NCBI GenBank assembly: GCA_031002005.1
Contig: CM061919.1
Coordinates: 171,103,121-171,167,120 of the forward strand
DNA from: Vandiemenella viatica
Lineage: Eukaryota; Arthropoda; Insecta; Orthoptera; Morabidae
Length of the DNA: 64,000 bases
Direction of reading: 5' to 3'
Positions within the stretch are counted from its first letter, which is position 1. Every line of letters starts with the position of its first letter. The translations under genes and the position numbers were made by a program. Shown here piece by piece: positions 11,103 to 21,315 of this stretch. Under the pieces are notes generated by a model. It saw only the letters and a program-made list of their open reading frames with translations, was not told the origin of the DNA and searched no databases.

Positions 11103-11589
11103 AGAGCGCTGATAAACTTCTTACGCGATGCTCAAATTAACATCTAGACGAAACTAATACAAGCAAAAGGACAAACATACCAAAACATTATGTAATATAA
11201 GAAATATGAAAAATTTATATAAGTCTATATGTAATATATTAGATATGAACGACACGTAAATAATATGTAAATATTGTGTAAAAATGTAAATTATATGTAA
11301 ATAATGTAAAATATGTTAGATTTGAAAGATACCCAACAAGCAAAATGTTCCAGTCAACTGTAATATATAAAATGTAATAGGAGGGCTGGTGTAGTGGTCT
11401 TGTGACTAGAAACAAATAATTAAATAAAAAACGTTTAACTGATGGTTTTAAAAAAAGTAAAACACGACTAACGTAGATTTTTTTTTTTTTTTTTTACTAC
11501 TGATTATGTTTTTCAGTATTTAATTTTCTATTTTTTCATAAAAGACTGAATCTGTGTAGCTAAAATTTCAGCGATTGGTGCTATATAGT

Positions 11590-12000
11590 CATTCCGTTCG
11601 CAGTAATTAATACATACGCTGATGGTTATCATTAGAAGTTTGTATTAAGCCTTTAGTGTTGAGAATAATAATGGCTTAGGAGAACTGAACATTTTTTGGT
11701 ATTAGGCTGCAATTCTGCGCTATACGCGCGCGTTTCTGATGTAATCTAGGTTTTTTATCGCGTTATTTAGTAATGCAATGGTTTTTAACATCAACAGAAG
11801 TTTGTTTCATGTTCTTACTGGTGGATAATAATCCATTATGACAACCGAACGTTTATTGGCATTACATTCCATGCTATACACTTGAGTTTTTGACTTAATC
11901 TAGCCTTTATTCATATTATAATGTACTGCATTGTTCAGTATAGCAGTTTCTACGTCTACAGCGGCGCCGAAATTTGATGATGAATCTATTAGTATAATAG
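11590..12000 (+). repeat. long internal direct repeat, copy 1
   Basis: Shares CGCTGATGGTTATCATTAGAAG, TTTAGTGTTGAGAATAATAA and GCTGCAATTCTGCGCTATAC in order with 15220-15580. Both copies lie inside the 11.4-kb element, so part of it has been duplicated. Confidence 0.65.
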
Positions 12001-12589
12001 ACAAGATGTAGCGGTGTCACACCTACGTCATGTCACGCGGTGACGTCAATCTATGACGTTGCCTATGACGTCACGCTTTACGATATTATTTGTGGGAGTG
12101 CGCGTTATTTAATAACATTTCCAAGCATCAGTGAATAAATTAACTCACAGAATACTGAAATAAAAGTATGTATTGCGTTAAAATCGATATTTCAATCATT
12201 AGATGCTTATATTTACGTAATATTCTTTTGATATATTGAAGTATTCCTTAAATTCTTTGTCCATAGTTATTGTAAGATAAAAGCTTTGTATTTCGAGCAT
12301 CAGTGCTGCTAAATGTTTGGTTAGAGTATAACTAGCATGGATTAGAATTACAAGTTTCATTTGACGTTAACGCAGAGGGCATGAATAATTTAGTTTTTTT
12401 TTTTTTTAATTTAAAATGTGTCCTATGACTGAAATTATTTGTGTTTAAATTGGCATATTAACTATCAGTTTTTTTACTGAAACATTACATGGTTCAAATG
12501 AAAGAAGTTGCAAATTGTTCGCGATATATACGGTCTAAACCACAATGAAATATTACATGGCATAGCTTAAGTTGTTATAGCATCCTTCG

Positions 12590-12960
12590 TTCTTGCTGGA
12601 GTCATTATTTCAGCAGATGTAAGCTTTCTTAGCCGTTAAAAGATCGATCTTCATCATAGGTAGCTATTAAGAAAGAAATGTGTCAGAACCTGTGAAGATT
12701 TGGGATCAAGTTTATATCGCGATGCATGGAATGTATTAAATTGCGTGTGATTGAAGCTTTGCTTTTCTATCAGAAATTTTAGCGGATATTATGGTTAAGC
12801 TGAAATGCAACCTGGACCAAGATGCTTTTTGCTACAGCACAATGAACGATAAATTACAATGAGCTTTATTTTGTAACAATTCTGATTAGTTAAGCAACTG
12901 CAGAGAAATATCCACGTTATTTAATAACATTTCTAGGCATCCACGAATAAATTAACTGAC
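12590..12960 (+). repeat. second internal direct repeat, copy 1
   Basis: Shares GTCATTATTTCA, ATCGATCTTCATC, then TGAAATGC and TTTTGCTACA...CACAA with 14450-14690. It also contains a GTTATTTAATAACATTTC segment repeated at 12105-12125 and 12918-12936. Confidence 0.55.
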
Positions 12961-13636
12961 TGAACATACTTATTAGTTGCTTAGATTTATTTAATATTAG
13001 TTTATGTAGAAGTATTCGTTGATATCACATATATGTAAGTTAATTTTCGCAATGCTAGCGGCAGTTTTGATAAATTGTTATTAAAATTGGCACTTGAAGT
13101 TACAGCAGAGGGCATGCGTTTTTTTAGTAATTTTTTTTTGTTACTTAATTCATTACTTCGTTCTAACGCAAGTATTGCTAACATTTTTCGGTTGCGGAGC
13201 ATCTTACGTTTCAGAATTTTTAATTTAATTCATGGCGACGTTTCGGAAAAAAGGAGGGTGCAAATGTGAAGAAGATGCCATTATAACGAAGCAATTGATA
13301 CAAATTTCAACAGGGCAGTACCAGTTTCCGGCCGGTGGGAAATATCACCTTCCACCCATTAAAACTAATATTACGTTGGAATGACATAAGCTGTTAAGAT
13401 TTATTTTTAATTTACTTTAGTTTTACTGATGCCTTATTTCAGCCGCATGTAACTGTGTCAGCTATTCAAATGTGTTAGTATAATTCTGAATAACGAATAT
13501 TAAAAATTAAGATTGAAGAACCCTTATAGATTTTTTATTTGGTTTATTTCGCGATGCAATGTGACCATTGAAATGTGATAAGTATATGTATTAATATGCG
13601 TGTAAAGTAAGTATTGTTTCTCTGGCGGCATGTTTA

Positions 13637-13700
13637 GCACATGGAGGAAGGAAATATTTCCCATGTTTTAGCGTAGTGGTTATGGGATTCTACGATATCC
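13637..13700. repeat. internal terminal-repeat-like sequence
   Basis: CATGGAGGAAGGAAATATTT resembles the terminal repeat of the 11.4-kb element, and the following ATATCCGTGAAGCC resembles AAATCCGTGAAACC at 6656-6669. It may be the end of a related nested or rearranged copy. No target duplication pairs it with 18044. Confidence 0.45.
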
Positions 13701-13724
13701 GTGAAGCCGCAATTTGTTGATAGA

Positions 13725-14330
13725 TTCTTATGTAACTCGACGAAAAAAACTGAAAGTAGAGAATAAAATGTTTTGATATCTTACTTAATTCTCGAGATAT
13801 TGTATCTCAAAATTGACGTGGTTAGGTTGAAATGCGGCCTGGAACAGAAGAAAAATTTCGACATTGCCAAATTTGATGATGATATCGTGTGTAACTCGAA
13901 GAGACAAATCGAAAACAAATAATACATTTTCTTTCCATATCTCGCTTAGTTCTCGAGATATTGTATCTCAAAATTTAGGTGGTTTGGGTGAAATCTGGCC
14001 TGGACCAGAAAAAACAAATTACCAAAACCGCTATATCTACACGGTGGAAATGCACTATATGTGTTTTATTTTCTTCCTGGTGGTTGTTGTTAGGTTGAAA
14101 TACGTCCTGGACCAGAGAAACTTCACCAAAATCACAGTTATAATTGATTTTCAACATGCTATATCTCGAAAACCAAGAAAGATATCAAAAATTTTTATTC
14201 TTTATTTTTGATTTATTTCGTCGAGTTCCACAAGAATTCATCATCAGACTGTGGCACCACGGTAATGATTGAACTGCCTGTTGTTAGATTGAAATGCAAC
14301 CTGGACCATGATAGCAACAGAAACATTTTG
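13725..14330. repeat. palindromic repeat modules (inverted cluster)
   Basis: Three copies of the same module as 7560-8450 but in the opposite orientation (for example 13780-13805 and 13938-13966, GATATCTTACTTAATTCTCG- and ATCTCGCTTAGTTCTCG-like, followed by GGTTGAAATGCGGCCTGGA). With the right-hand clusters this makes a left-right-left pattern of orientations. Confidence 0.6.
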
Positions 14331-14449
14331 TTATTGCGCAAGGCAATAGGAATTATATTATGATTTATTTTTGTGTTTATTTAAGCGATTGCTAAGAAAT
14401 GATTTGCCAGAATACTGAAGTTGTTATGATTTAATTTAGTATCCTTCGT

Positions 14450-14690
14450 TTTAACTGTGGTCATTATTTCAACTGTAGGCTATGTAATTTATGTCATCCG
14501 TTAACACATCGATCTTCATCGCATTATTAGCGAAGATTGTGGTTTGAATGAAATGCGACCTGCATCAAGTTGACAACTGAAACGTTTTGCTACATCACAA
14601 GGGATGAGAAATTACAGCACATTGAGCTTTATTTCAAAACAATTCTGTTTAAGTAAGCAACTAAAAAGAAATTAATTGCCAGAATACTCC
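14450..14690 (+). repeat. second internal direct repeat, copy 2
   Basis: The diverged partner of 12590-12960 (shared CATCGATCTTCATC and TGAGCTTTATTT blocks). Confidence 0.55.
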
Positions 14691-14739
14691 AAACCCGTCA
14701 ATTTTGACGGGCTTTGTGGCTAGTTATTATATGACTGAT

Positions 14740-15210
14740 GAGACAGATAGTAAAAACAAATTACTTAGTTAGATTAGTTCTCGAGATATCGAATCTCAAA
14801 AATTATTTATAACTATAGTTTTCTTTTCCTTTTCACGACGATTTTCTTCTGCTTCAAACTACGTTTCGACTTGACCACAACCGCTAGAAATAAAACAAAA
14901 CACCTTTTATACATGTCAAGCGTGTAGTGCCTTGTAATTCTGTCGAATTTTTTTCTGTTCCAGGTTGCATTTCAAACTAACCACCTCAAATTAGAGATTC
15001 AATATCTCAAGAAAAAAGCAAGATATCCCAATATTTTATTCTTCTCTTTCAACGTGTCTCGTCAAGCTAGATAAGAATACATCGTCGATTTGGCTTATTC
15101 GAAAAAATTTTCACGTCCAGGCCGCATTTCAACCTCACCATGTCAGCAGTGAGATAACATTTAACGAGAAGTGTAATCGAGATATATATAAAAAAAATCC
15201 TTAAATTTTC
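14740..15210. repeat. palindromic repeat modules (third cluster)
   Basis: Modules with ATTAGTTCTCGAGATATCGAATCTC, then AGATTCAATATCTCAAG and CATTTCAACCTCACC. Members here occur in both orientations and are strongly diverged. Confidence 0.5.
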
Positions 15211-15219
15211 CTCACGGAA

Positions 15220-15580
15220 TTGCAACGTCGTAATTAATACGTACGCTGATAGTTTTTTATCATTAGAAGTATGTATTAAACCTTTAGTGTTGAGAATAAT
15301 AACGGCTTAGGACAACTGAACGGTTTTTTTGTATTTACGCTGATGGTACCTTGGTATCAAGCTGCAATTCTGCGCTATACACGCGTGTTTCTGACGTAAA
15401 CTAGCTTTTATTCATTTTATAATTTATCGCGTTGCTTTGTAATGCAATTTTTTTAACATAAACAGAATTTTTTTTATGTCCGTACTGTTGGAAACTAACC
15501 TATTATGACAACTGAAAGTTTTTTGACATTACATTCTGCGCTATACACTTGAGTTTCTGACATAACTGGCTTTAAAAGTA
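15220..15580 (+). repeat. long internal direct repeat, copy 2
   Basis: The partner of 11590-12000. CGCTGATAG, TCATTAGAAGTATGTATTAA and TTTAGTGTTGAGAATAATAA align in order. Both copies are inside the 11.4-kb element. Confidence 0.65.
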
Positions 15581-15589
15581 AACTCCCAC

Positions 15590-15850
15590 TGTACATTTCC
15601 AGCGTACAGTACCTTGCGACTTTGGGATTTTTTTCTGGTCTAGGTTGTATTTCAAACTATCAGCCTCAATATAGAGATACAATATCCCAAGGACAAAGCA
15701 ATATTTACATTTCACTTTCAATGTGTCTCGTCAAGTTAGATAAGAATCCATCGTCTGGTTTAACGAGAAGTGTAAACGGAATCTTCAATTTTGATTTGTC
15801 TTGTGGTATTACATAAGAAAACATCACCAAACTGCAACGCCACAGTTGAA
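15590..15850. repeat. palindromic repeat module (fourth cluster)
   Basis: A diverged module with AGAGATACAATATCCCAAGGAC, GTCTCGTCAAGTTAGATAAGAAT and a truncated tail. Confidence 0.45.
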
Positions 15851-16129
15851 AGATTTTTCATGAAAGAGAATTCACATGTTTCTGGTTGGTCGAATACTGT
15901 TATAGTAGTGAAAAAATGTTAAATATGTTCTTACGATCCACGATGGTAACTTCAACATTTCTGAAATACAAAAACTTAACTCAAACGGCAAAAATACTCT
16001 GTTAGGCGATAAAGGGGGTGTAGAGAAATTGCTACAGGAGCTTGTGTTCAATCGCAATTAAATTAAACTATAAAGTGCGCTTGATGTGTGAACGATACCG
16101 CTCAAGCCTTGCGCTCAAGAACACCTGTA

Positions 16130-16200
16130 TTCATATCCCCGTTCGACCATCCAGTTTTTGGTTTTACATGGTTTTACAAGCAAAATACTCACGATGTGAC
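16130..16200 (+). mobile_element. diverged SINE fragment
   Basis: TCCCCGTTCGACCATCCAGTTTTTGGTTTTACATGG corresponds to the SINE body seen at 44130-44165, starting from the B-box region. Heavily mutated. Confidence 0.4.
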
Positions 16201-16264
16201 GCATACCTCTTGGGCCCGGAGCTTATCTTTAAATTTTTCCTCACTTAAAAGCTTATATAAATTA

Positions 16265-16735
16265 GCACCAGATCTATATCTATAAAACGAAAAACGGATC
16301 AATTTGTCTCGGAAACTACGGAGTGGATTTCGATGGAGTATTCACCGTTTTAAAGCTTAGAATCTCAATTCAGTTGTTTGGCATGCGGTTTCAACGTTAA
16401 ATAACGGAGGAGCATTAAATGAAATTCTGAACATATGATGACGAATCCCAAAGGTGGAAGGATCAGATGTTGCATACTTCCAACTAAACATACAACTAGA
16501 ACGCCTCTGACCTTAGGCTTTAATGAAAGCAATATGATAACTTTACAATAATAATTATTTTGCACACTAAACAAAACTTGAAGTATTCTTTCCTTTATTT
16601 CGGGATATTCAATTTTTAATCGCCATAGATAGCCGAAGAAACAACAGATTTTTTTTTTTTTTTTTTTTTTATTAGAGAACGATCTCTGGATAATGTCTAT
16701 GGCTATCAGCAATAGACTTCTGTTTACGATGATAT
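16265..16735. repeat. dispersed repeat family A, copy 2
   Basis: The same family as 9040-9540, starting CTATATCTATAAAACGAAAA and sharing CACCGTTTTAAAGCTTAGAATCT. A T run (16651-16670) interrupts the right part. Confidence 0.6.
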
Positions 16736-17069
16736 TATTCTGGATTCACTTTTGATATTTGTATAAAAGGCTGAATCTGCGGAGTTAAAGTATCTGGCGC
16801 TTCGAGCAAAAAGTATATTCACATCGCAATGGAATCGAATGTGAGTTTCCAGCATAATCTATCGTTTTTCAGTAATCTTATAACGCAATTTCTTAAGCAA
16901 ATTAATGAAGTTTGATATACATGAATCTTTTCGGACGAATGAAAATAGTTTACCTGCAAATAAACTTCAACCCACCCGTTTCTCGGTAGGGGGCGAGTGA
17001 ATCTAAGTTTGCTTTAATTCCGAAAAAAGTTAATTAAAATTTTATGAAACTTTGAGCAAATGTTTCTCA

Positions 17070-17950
17070 TTGCGGAAATAAAAATAGGGCACGGATAATT
17101 CTACGCCCACTATACCGGGCAATGCCAGTAACTCCACTAGTATATTCTAATCTCTGTCTCCCTCTACAGTTCTTACCTTCAACTGTTCCCTCCACTAATA
17201 AATTAACCAATCCAGCATGTCTCAAAATATGACCTACCAGCATGTCTCTTCTTTTTGTAAGCTTCTTCCATAAACTTCTTTTCTCGCCCATCATTTCCAA
17301 AACTCGTTCATTTCTTACTTTGTCTGTCCACCTAATCTTCAGCATTCTTCTGTAACACCACATTTCAAATGCTTAAATTTTCTTTCTTTCCGGTATTCCA
17401 TGTTTCACTACCGGGAAGTGCTGTACTCCACACATAGAGTTTTAAAAAGTTTTTTTCTAATTCCTAGATCAATATTTGAAACTATAAGGTTTCTCTTTTT
17501 CATGAAGGCTCTTTTTGCTAGTGTTATTCTGCTTTTAACATCATTTCTGCTTCGGCCGTCGGATGTAATTTTGTTTCCCAAGTAACGGAACTCACTTACT
17601 TCTCCTATTGCATCGGATCCTATTTTTATATTTAATCTATTGTATCATTTCTCTTACATTTCATCACTTTTGTCTTGCTTTGATTTATAATAAGTCCAAA
17701 ATCTTCCTTCAGTATTTTGTTCATGCCTTTCAGTAACTTCTCAATATCCACAGCCCTCTCTGCTAACAAGACAATGTCATCAGCAAATCGAGTTTTCTCA
17801 CTGAAAACTTATGCCACATGGAAATTTTTCGTTGACTTTCTTCATTGCTTCTTCTACATAATAATCCATCATCAAATTGCAGTACAATGGTTGTCTTATG
17901 ATTCCCTTGAGGTTTTTGTGCCTATTTCCCGTTTCTACAGCCAAGCAATA
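17070..17950 (-). pseudogene. non-LTR reverse transcriptase, C-terminal part
   Basis: On the minus strand the sequence carries the family's FADDIVLLAE-like catalytic region (about 17,770; Asp-Asp in RFADDIVLL). It then carries a degraded thumb and the C-terminal stretch MWCYRRMLKIRWTDKVRNER (17363 leftwards), then HILRHAG and EGKNCRGRQRLEY. Several stops and frameshifts split it. The motifs match the widespread insect 'endonuclease-reverse transcriptase' LINEs. It is the same family as the poly-A fragment at 8908-9035. Confidence 0.7.
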
Positions 17951-18052
17951 TGGTGGCCTCCCCACCACACTTCTCTCTACCCCATTTCACTCAAGTATGT
18001 AGTGAAGGTCCCTTGCGTCGTCTCCATATATTCCTTCCTCCATGATTTTACG

Positions 18053-18231
18053 ACGGTCAGTATCTGTGTTGGCTGTGAAAGAAGTGTTGTATACAATCGC
18101 TGGATTGTGTGTATTCATGTAAAGAGTATCGTTGACGTCGTATTTTCATTGAAAATGAAAAACGAGTTTAAAATATATTGTATCATGGACTTGTTATTTA
18201 CCATATTAATTAAACCACCAACAATCTTATA
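18053..18231 (+). repeat. 3' LTR, right part
   Basis: Continues the LTR interrupted at 6620. GTGAAAGAAGTGTTGTATAC, CATGTAAAGAGTATCGTTGA and ACCACCAACAATCTTATA match 2990-3148. AAGT at 18232-18235 is the probable right target duplication of the Gypsy element. Confidence 0.85.
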
Positions 18232-20042
18232 AAGTCCCTCAATTTATTTTTTTATACGGCATGAAATCTAAAGTTCACATGTATGTACCAACAGTTAAAT
18301 AGTATTATAAATGCCTTCGATTTGATCATATTAGTACACAGTGTAGAAGCGGCCATCTTTCGGTAGATGTGTAGTTTCTCACTCTCTTAGAAGTGTCAGT
18401 CCATTCAAAAGCACAGAATGTAGATACTGATCAGTCCTCTCTGGAATATTTGTTCAGATGACAGGTATAAGAATAGGCTACTTTTCATAACATTAAAGGT
18501 GTTGGAGTTCTTTGATAAACAAGTCTTAAGCCTTGTCCGAACTGGTAGATAAAATCACGCAACACATCACTATGAACAAAGTTCTGCGGAGGTCGATAGA
18601 CAGTCGGAAATAATTTCGTTTGGTATTCCGCAATTCCCCGTAGACAAAAATGTTGTCTGTCTAGATCACCCGCCTCGAATGGAAGACTTGCGACTTGTGC
18701 AACAATTCGTAGTATGGACGTGTTGTTTGAACAGAAACTTGAGTCTCTCCTAAGTATTGCTCTCACCCACGGTGTTACTTCTTCCTTTAGTTTTTATTTA
18801 ATACTATTTAACTATTTTTTTTAAATGTTGTCAGCTGAGAAAACTCTAAATTTAATAGAATATTTTCATGGTTTGACGTGTCTGTGGGACATGACTTCAA
18901 GTGACTACAAAAATAAATATAAAAAATGACATTGAATAAAATAGACGAAAAAATTGTTTTACTGACCACTGTTGTGCAAAAAAATCACAATATAAAGATT
19001 CAGTTTTACAAAGAATATTAAAAAGTAAAGCAAATGAAGAAATCTGGCTGGATTTGAGGAATAAGGCATTTTTCTGTATTAAGAACTATGTAAACACAAT
19101 AATTATTAAATTTTTTACTATTGCTGTGAATACTACTATATCATTAATATAATAATATTCTTCAGTTTAATAAATTCTTTTCAATAAAATGTTATTTAGT
19201 TATTATATGTAACATGGTTTCCCGGAAAATTTTTGCTGCTTTGCTATTTTTACCCCAACCAGCTTGAGTAAGGTCTAAAACAGACGAGGCGTTTTGCGCC
19301 GCGCGGCGGTCGAGTCGACGGTCGAGTCGACGCATGGTCCAATGTAATTAAATGGGGCAAAACACACGATGCCGCGCGGCCCCGGCCGCCGCGCGCGGCG
19401 CCGCGCGGCGCATGGTTTCCCCGCGACTTACGCGCGGCGCCGCGCGCGGCGCCGCCTCGTCTGTTTTGAACTCGCGGCGTGGAGGCGGCGCGGCGACACA
19501 GCCAACTGAAGAAGATAAATTAGGTATTGATTTTTTTCCCCTTTTTGTATCATTACACTTTAGTGTTCAAATGTAAAACATTTAATATGCCATTACATTA
19601 AACACACACAGTGAAAATTCGAATTTAATTTTTTACTTTTCTTGAAATTATTTCCTGATTTCATATTATTTTAATAATACACCATTTTAGACCTCCAAAT
19701 TTTATATTTTTCTATTGATCCAGCACCGAAACTTTATCTTACGTTTTAACTTAATCTGTGCCTTTGAACCGTAATATACAATCTGAGTGTCTGTTCGTTT
19801 CCAAAGAATGTGACAATCCTATTTTTTATCATTGCGTTCTCATATTTTTGATTTTAGTAGGTAAAAATGAATTCACAAGCACTGATGTCGTCGTTTTTTC
19901 TTGTGCTAAATAAATAAAGAATCCAAATTTAATTACTTCTTTTTTTTACTTTTCTAATAACTTCCTGATCTGATTTTATACCGGTACTTTTATACATTGA
20001 AATTTGTTATCTATTGATCCAACAATGAATTTTATCTAAGCT

Positions 20043-20279
20043 TTGATCTTAATCGCATTATTATCAATAGATTTGAATCTTAAAATACAGTTGGAACGGA
20101 TTTCCCATAATATGAACGATATAGTAAATAAAATGATTTCTTCTAACTTTAAAGCAATGACCAGTCTTTCTTCTGGACGTATGCTGCTTCATCACGGTTG
20201 TTTCTTTAAGCAGCTCTTGTCTTACAGCGGTAAGCAACTCATTGAAAGAGGACTAAAACATCCTCGTAAAGTTAAATAA
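20043..20279 (+). pseudogene. possible C-terminus of the Harbinger accessory protein
   Basis: Contains LKIQLERISHNMNDIVNKM, a helical segment resembling the C-terminus of the MADF/Myb-like second protein of Harbinger elements. It faces the nuclease remnant on the other strand, the convergent two-gene layout usual in this superfamily. Function inferred from position; weak. Confidence 0.35.
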
Positions 20280-20287
20280 ACTTTTCT

Positions 20288-20446
20288 TCATTCCTTTTCA
20301 ATTGGGGCCACAGAGTATAATAGAAAACCCTTTTCACTCCGTTCTGATAGTATTGGATGAATCCAATAGCGCCTATTTTTTTTTCTGCTGTTCCATCTTC
20401 GGTACAGCAACCATAGAAGCATTACATTTTCGTCTTCTATATCCAT
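20288..20446 (-). pseudogene. Harbinger nuclease, N-terminal fragment
   Basis: ATG at 20446 starts MDIEDENVMLLWLL and continues YRRWN...RRYWIHPILSER, the typical N-terminus of insect Harbinger nucleases (acidic, a leucine run, then Trp-Val/Ile-His-Pro-Ile). It stops at 20288 without the DDE catalytic domain. Confidence 0.6.
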
Positions 20447-21194
20447 TGTTCCACAAACAACTGTGCTATACGCGACAAATAGCGAGTCCGCGTGGCGCCC
20501 GCCGCGCGGCCGCCGCCTCGACCGCCGCCTCGTGTGAACAGTTGGGGCGGCCGCCGCTTCGACCGCCGCGCGGCGGGAAGTCGCTCTGTCTGTTTTAGGC
20601 CTAAATCTTCGAAAGCATTTGGGATCAATGGCGTGAAATTTCAGAATTCCGTAACATCTTCCAGTCTCCATTTCTCCAAGAGAGTTTTATCGAATACAAG
20701 TCCCTTTAATAAAATTTGTCGTGTCCATTAACTTCTTTTTTTGTGTTTAGTTTAAAAAAATAATGACCGAAAGCAGCAATCAACTCGCAGGCATCAATGA
20801 CACCTGCCATGACGAATACTGCTGCAGTATTGACTCGAGAAGTGTGTATAGGTGTGAACGCCTGACAAGGACTACCAACTGAATTTCAACTTGTTCCCAA
20901 CAGTCTATAGACAAAAGTTTTCAATTGGCTATAGACAGTTGCGTGACTTTTTCTACCAGTGTGAACAAGGCAAGCGCTACTTCTGTAGCAAAAACTTCTT
21001 CCAGAGGTCCTCGACTAACACTTTCTCCTCCTGAAATAAAAAGTTCCAAGGCATACCCTCCTTTATCTGAAGGAAATATGTCCATCGATGGAAGTACAGA
21101 GCACCAACACAGTCTTTATCCAAGTATTAGAACCTCAAAATCTTTAGATATTGTATTAATGTTTCGAAGACTTATAAAACTTTTTTTTTATCTG

Positions 21195-21315
21195 CTTAAG
21201 GTCTCTCTAACAGCGAGGTCTTTAGAGACGGGAAAGGATGGGGGACATGGAATGGGAAGGAATTCGGCCATGGCCTTTTGAAGGAAGCATCACGGCATTT
21301 GCCTGGAGTGATTTG
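21195..21315 (-). mobile_element. SINE fragment (tRNA-derived family)
   Basis: TTAGAGACGGGAAAGGATGG, CGGCCATGGCCTTTTGAAGG and TGCCTGGAGTGATTTGG match the SINE copies at 56255-56410, 38320-38535 and 44165-44300. The tRNA-like head is missing here. Confidence 0.7.

Larger units (their letters stand above)
9565..11330 (+). mobile_element. I-clade-like LINE, 5'-truncated fragment with RNase H
   Basis: It contains the C-terminal part of a non-LTR reverse transcriptase (LLGVIFNSKLSW and RSRIEYGSIVYGNA motifs, about 9640-9870), an RNase H domain (10270-10700) and a C-terminal cysteine/histidine-containing region. It ends with TAAATAATATGTAAATA-like simple repeats of the kind seen at LINE 3' ends. 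In-frame stops at about 9770, 10020, 10720 and 10800 show decay. The RNase H and terminal simple repeat suggest the I/Jockey superfamily; the exact clade is not certain. Confidence 0.75.
6621..18044 (+). mobile_element. 11.4-kb P/THAP-like DNA transposon inserted in an LTR
   Basis: The ends are inverted repeats: 6621-6645 starts TATGGAGGAAGGAATATATG, and the reverse complement of 18020-18044 starts CATGGAGGAAGGAATATATG, 23 of 25 bases matching. The element is bounded by a perfect 8-base direct repeat ATTTTACG (6613-6620 and 18045-18052), and removing it restores the interrupted LTR. A THAP-type zinc-finger exon lies 180 bases inside the left end. P elements also make 8-base duplications, so the class assignment is P-like, although hAT elements share that length. 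No transposase catalytic region was found inside. The element is mostly non-coding repeat modules and LINE fragments, so it is probably non-autonomous. Confidence 0.78.
19272..20601 (-). mobile_element. PIF/Harbinger element with TAA target duplication
   Basis: The left end GGTCTAAAACAGAC and the reverse complement of the right end GGCCTAAAACAGAC are terminal repeats that continue into matching GCCGCGCGGCGGTCGA blocks. TAA flanks both ends (19269-19271 and 20602-20604), the 3-base duplication typical of PIF/Harbinger. Both subterminal regions are extremely GC-rich and full of GCGCGGCG palindromes, unlike the AT-rich surroundings. Of the nuclease gene only an N-terminal piece remains, so the copy is internally deleted. 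Confidence 0.75.
18530..20971. mobile_element. unclassified inverted-repeat element, split by Harbinger
   Basis: The left end (GCCTTGTCCGAACTGGTAGA at 18530) and the reverse complement of the right end (GCCTTGTTCACACTGGTAGA ending at 20971) match and continue through TCACGCAAC. Further in, GTCTATAGAC-like blocks occur on both sides (18597 and 20903). No convincing target duplication is seen. A PIF/Harbinger element sits inside (19272-20601), leaving about 1.1 kb of this element, which has no recognisable transposase. Confidence 0.55.

Noticed and set aside
18485..18766. 93-codon minus-strand ORF
   Set aside because: It covers the left arm of the inverted-repeat element; its motif-like words recur in the opposite arm as DNA repeats.
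19300..19500. CpG-island-like GC-rich block with frames rich in Arg/Ala
   Set aside because: It is the GC-palindromic arm of the Harbinger element, not a gene or promoter island.
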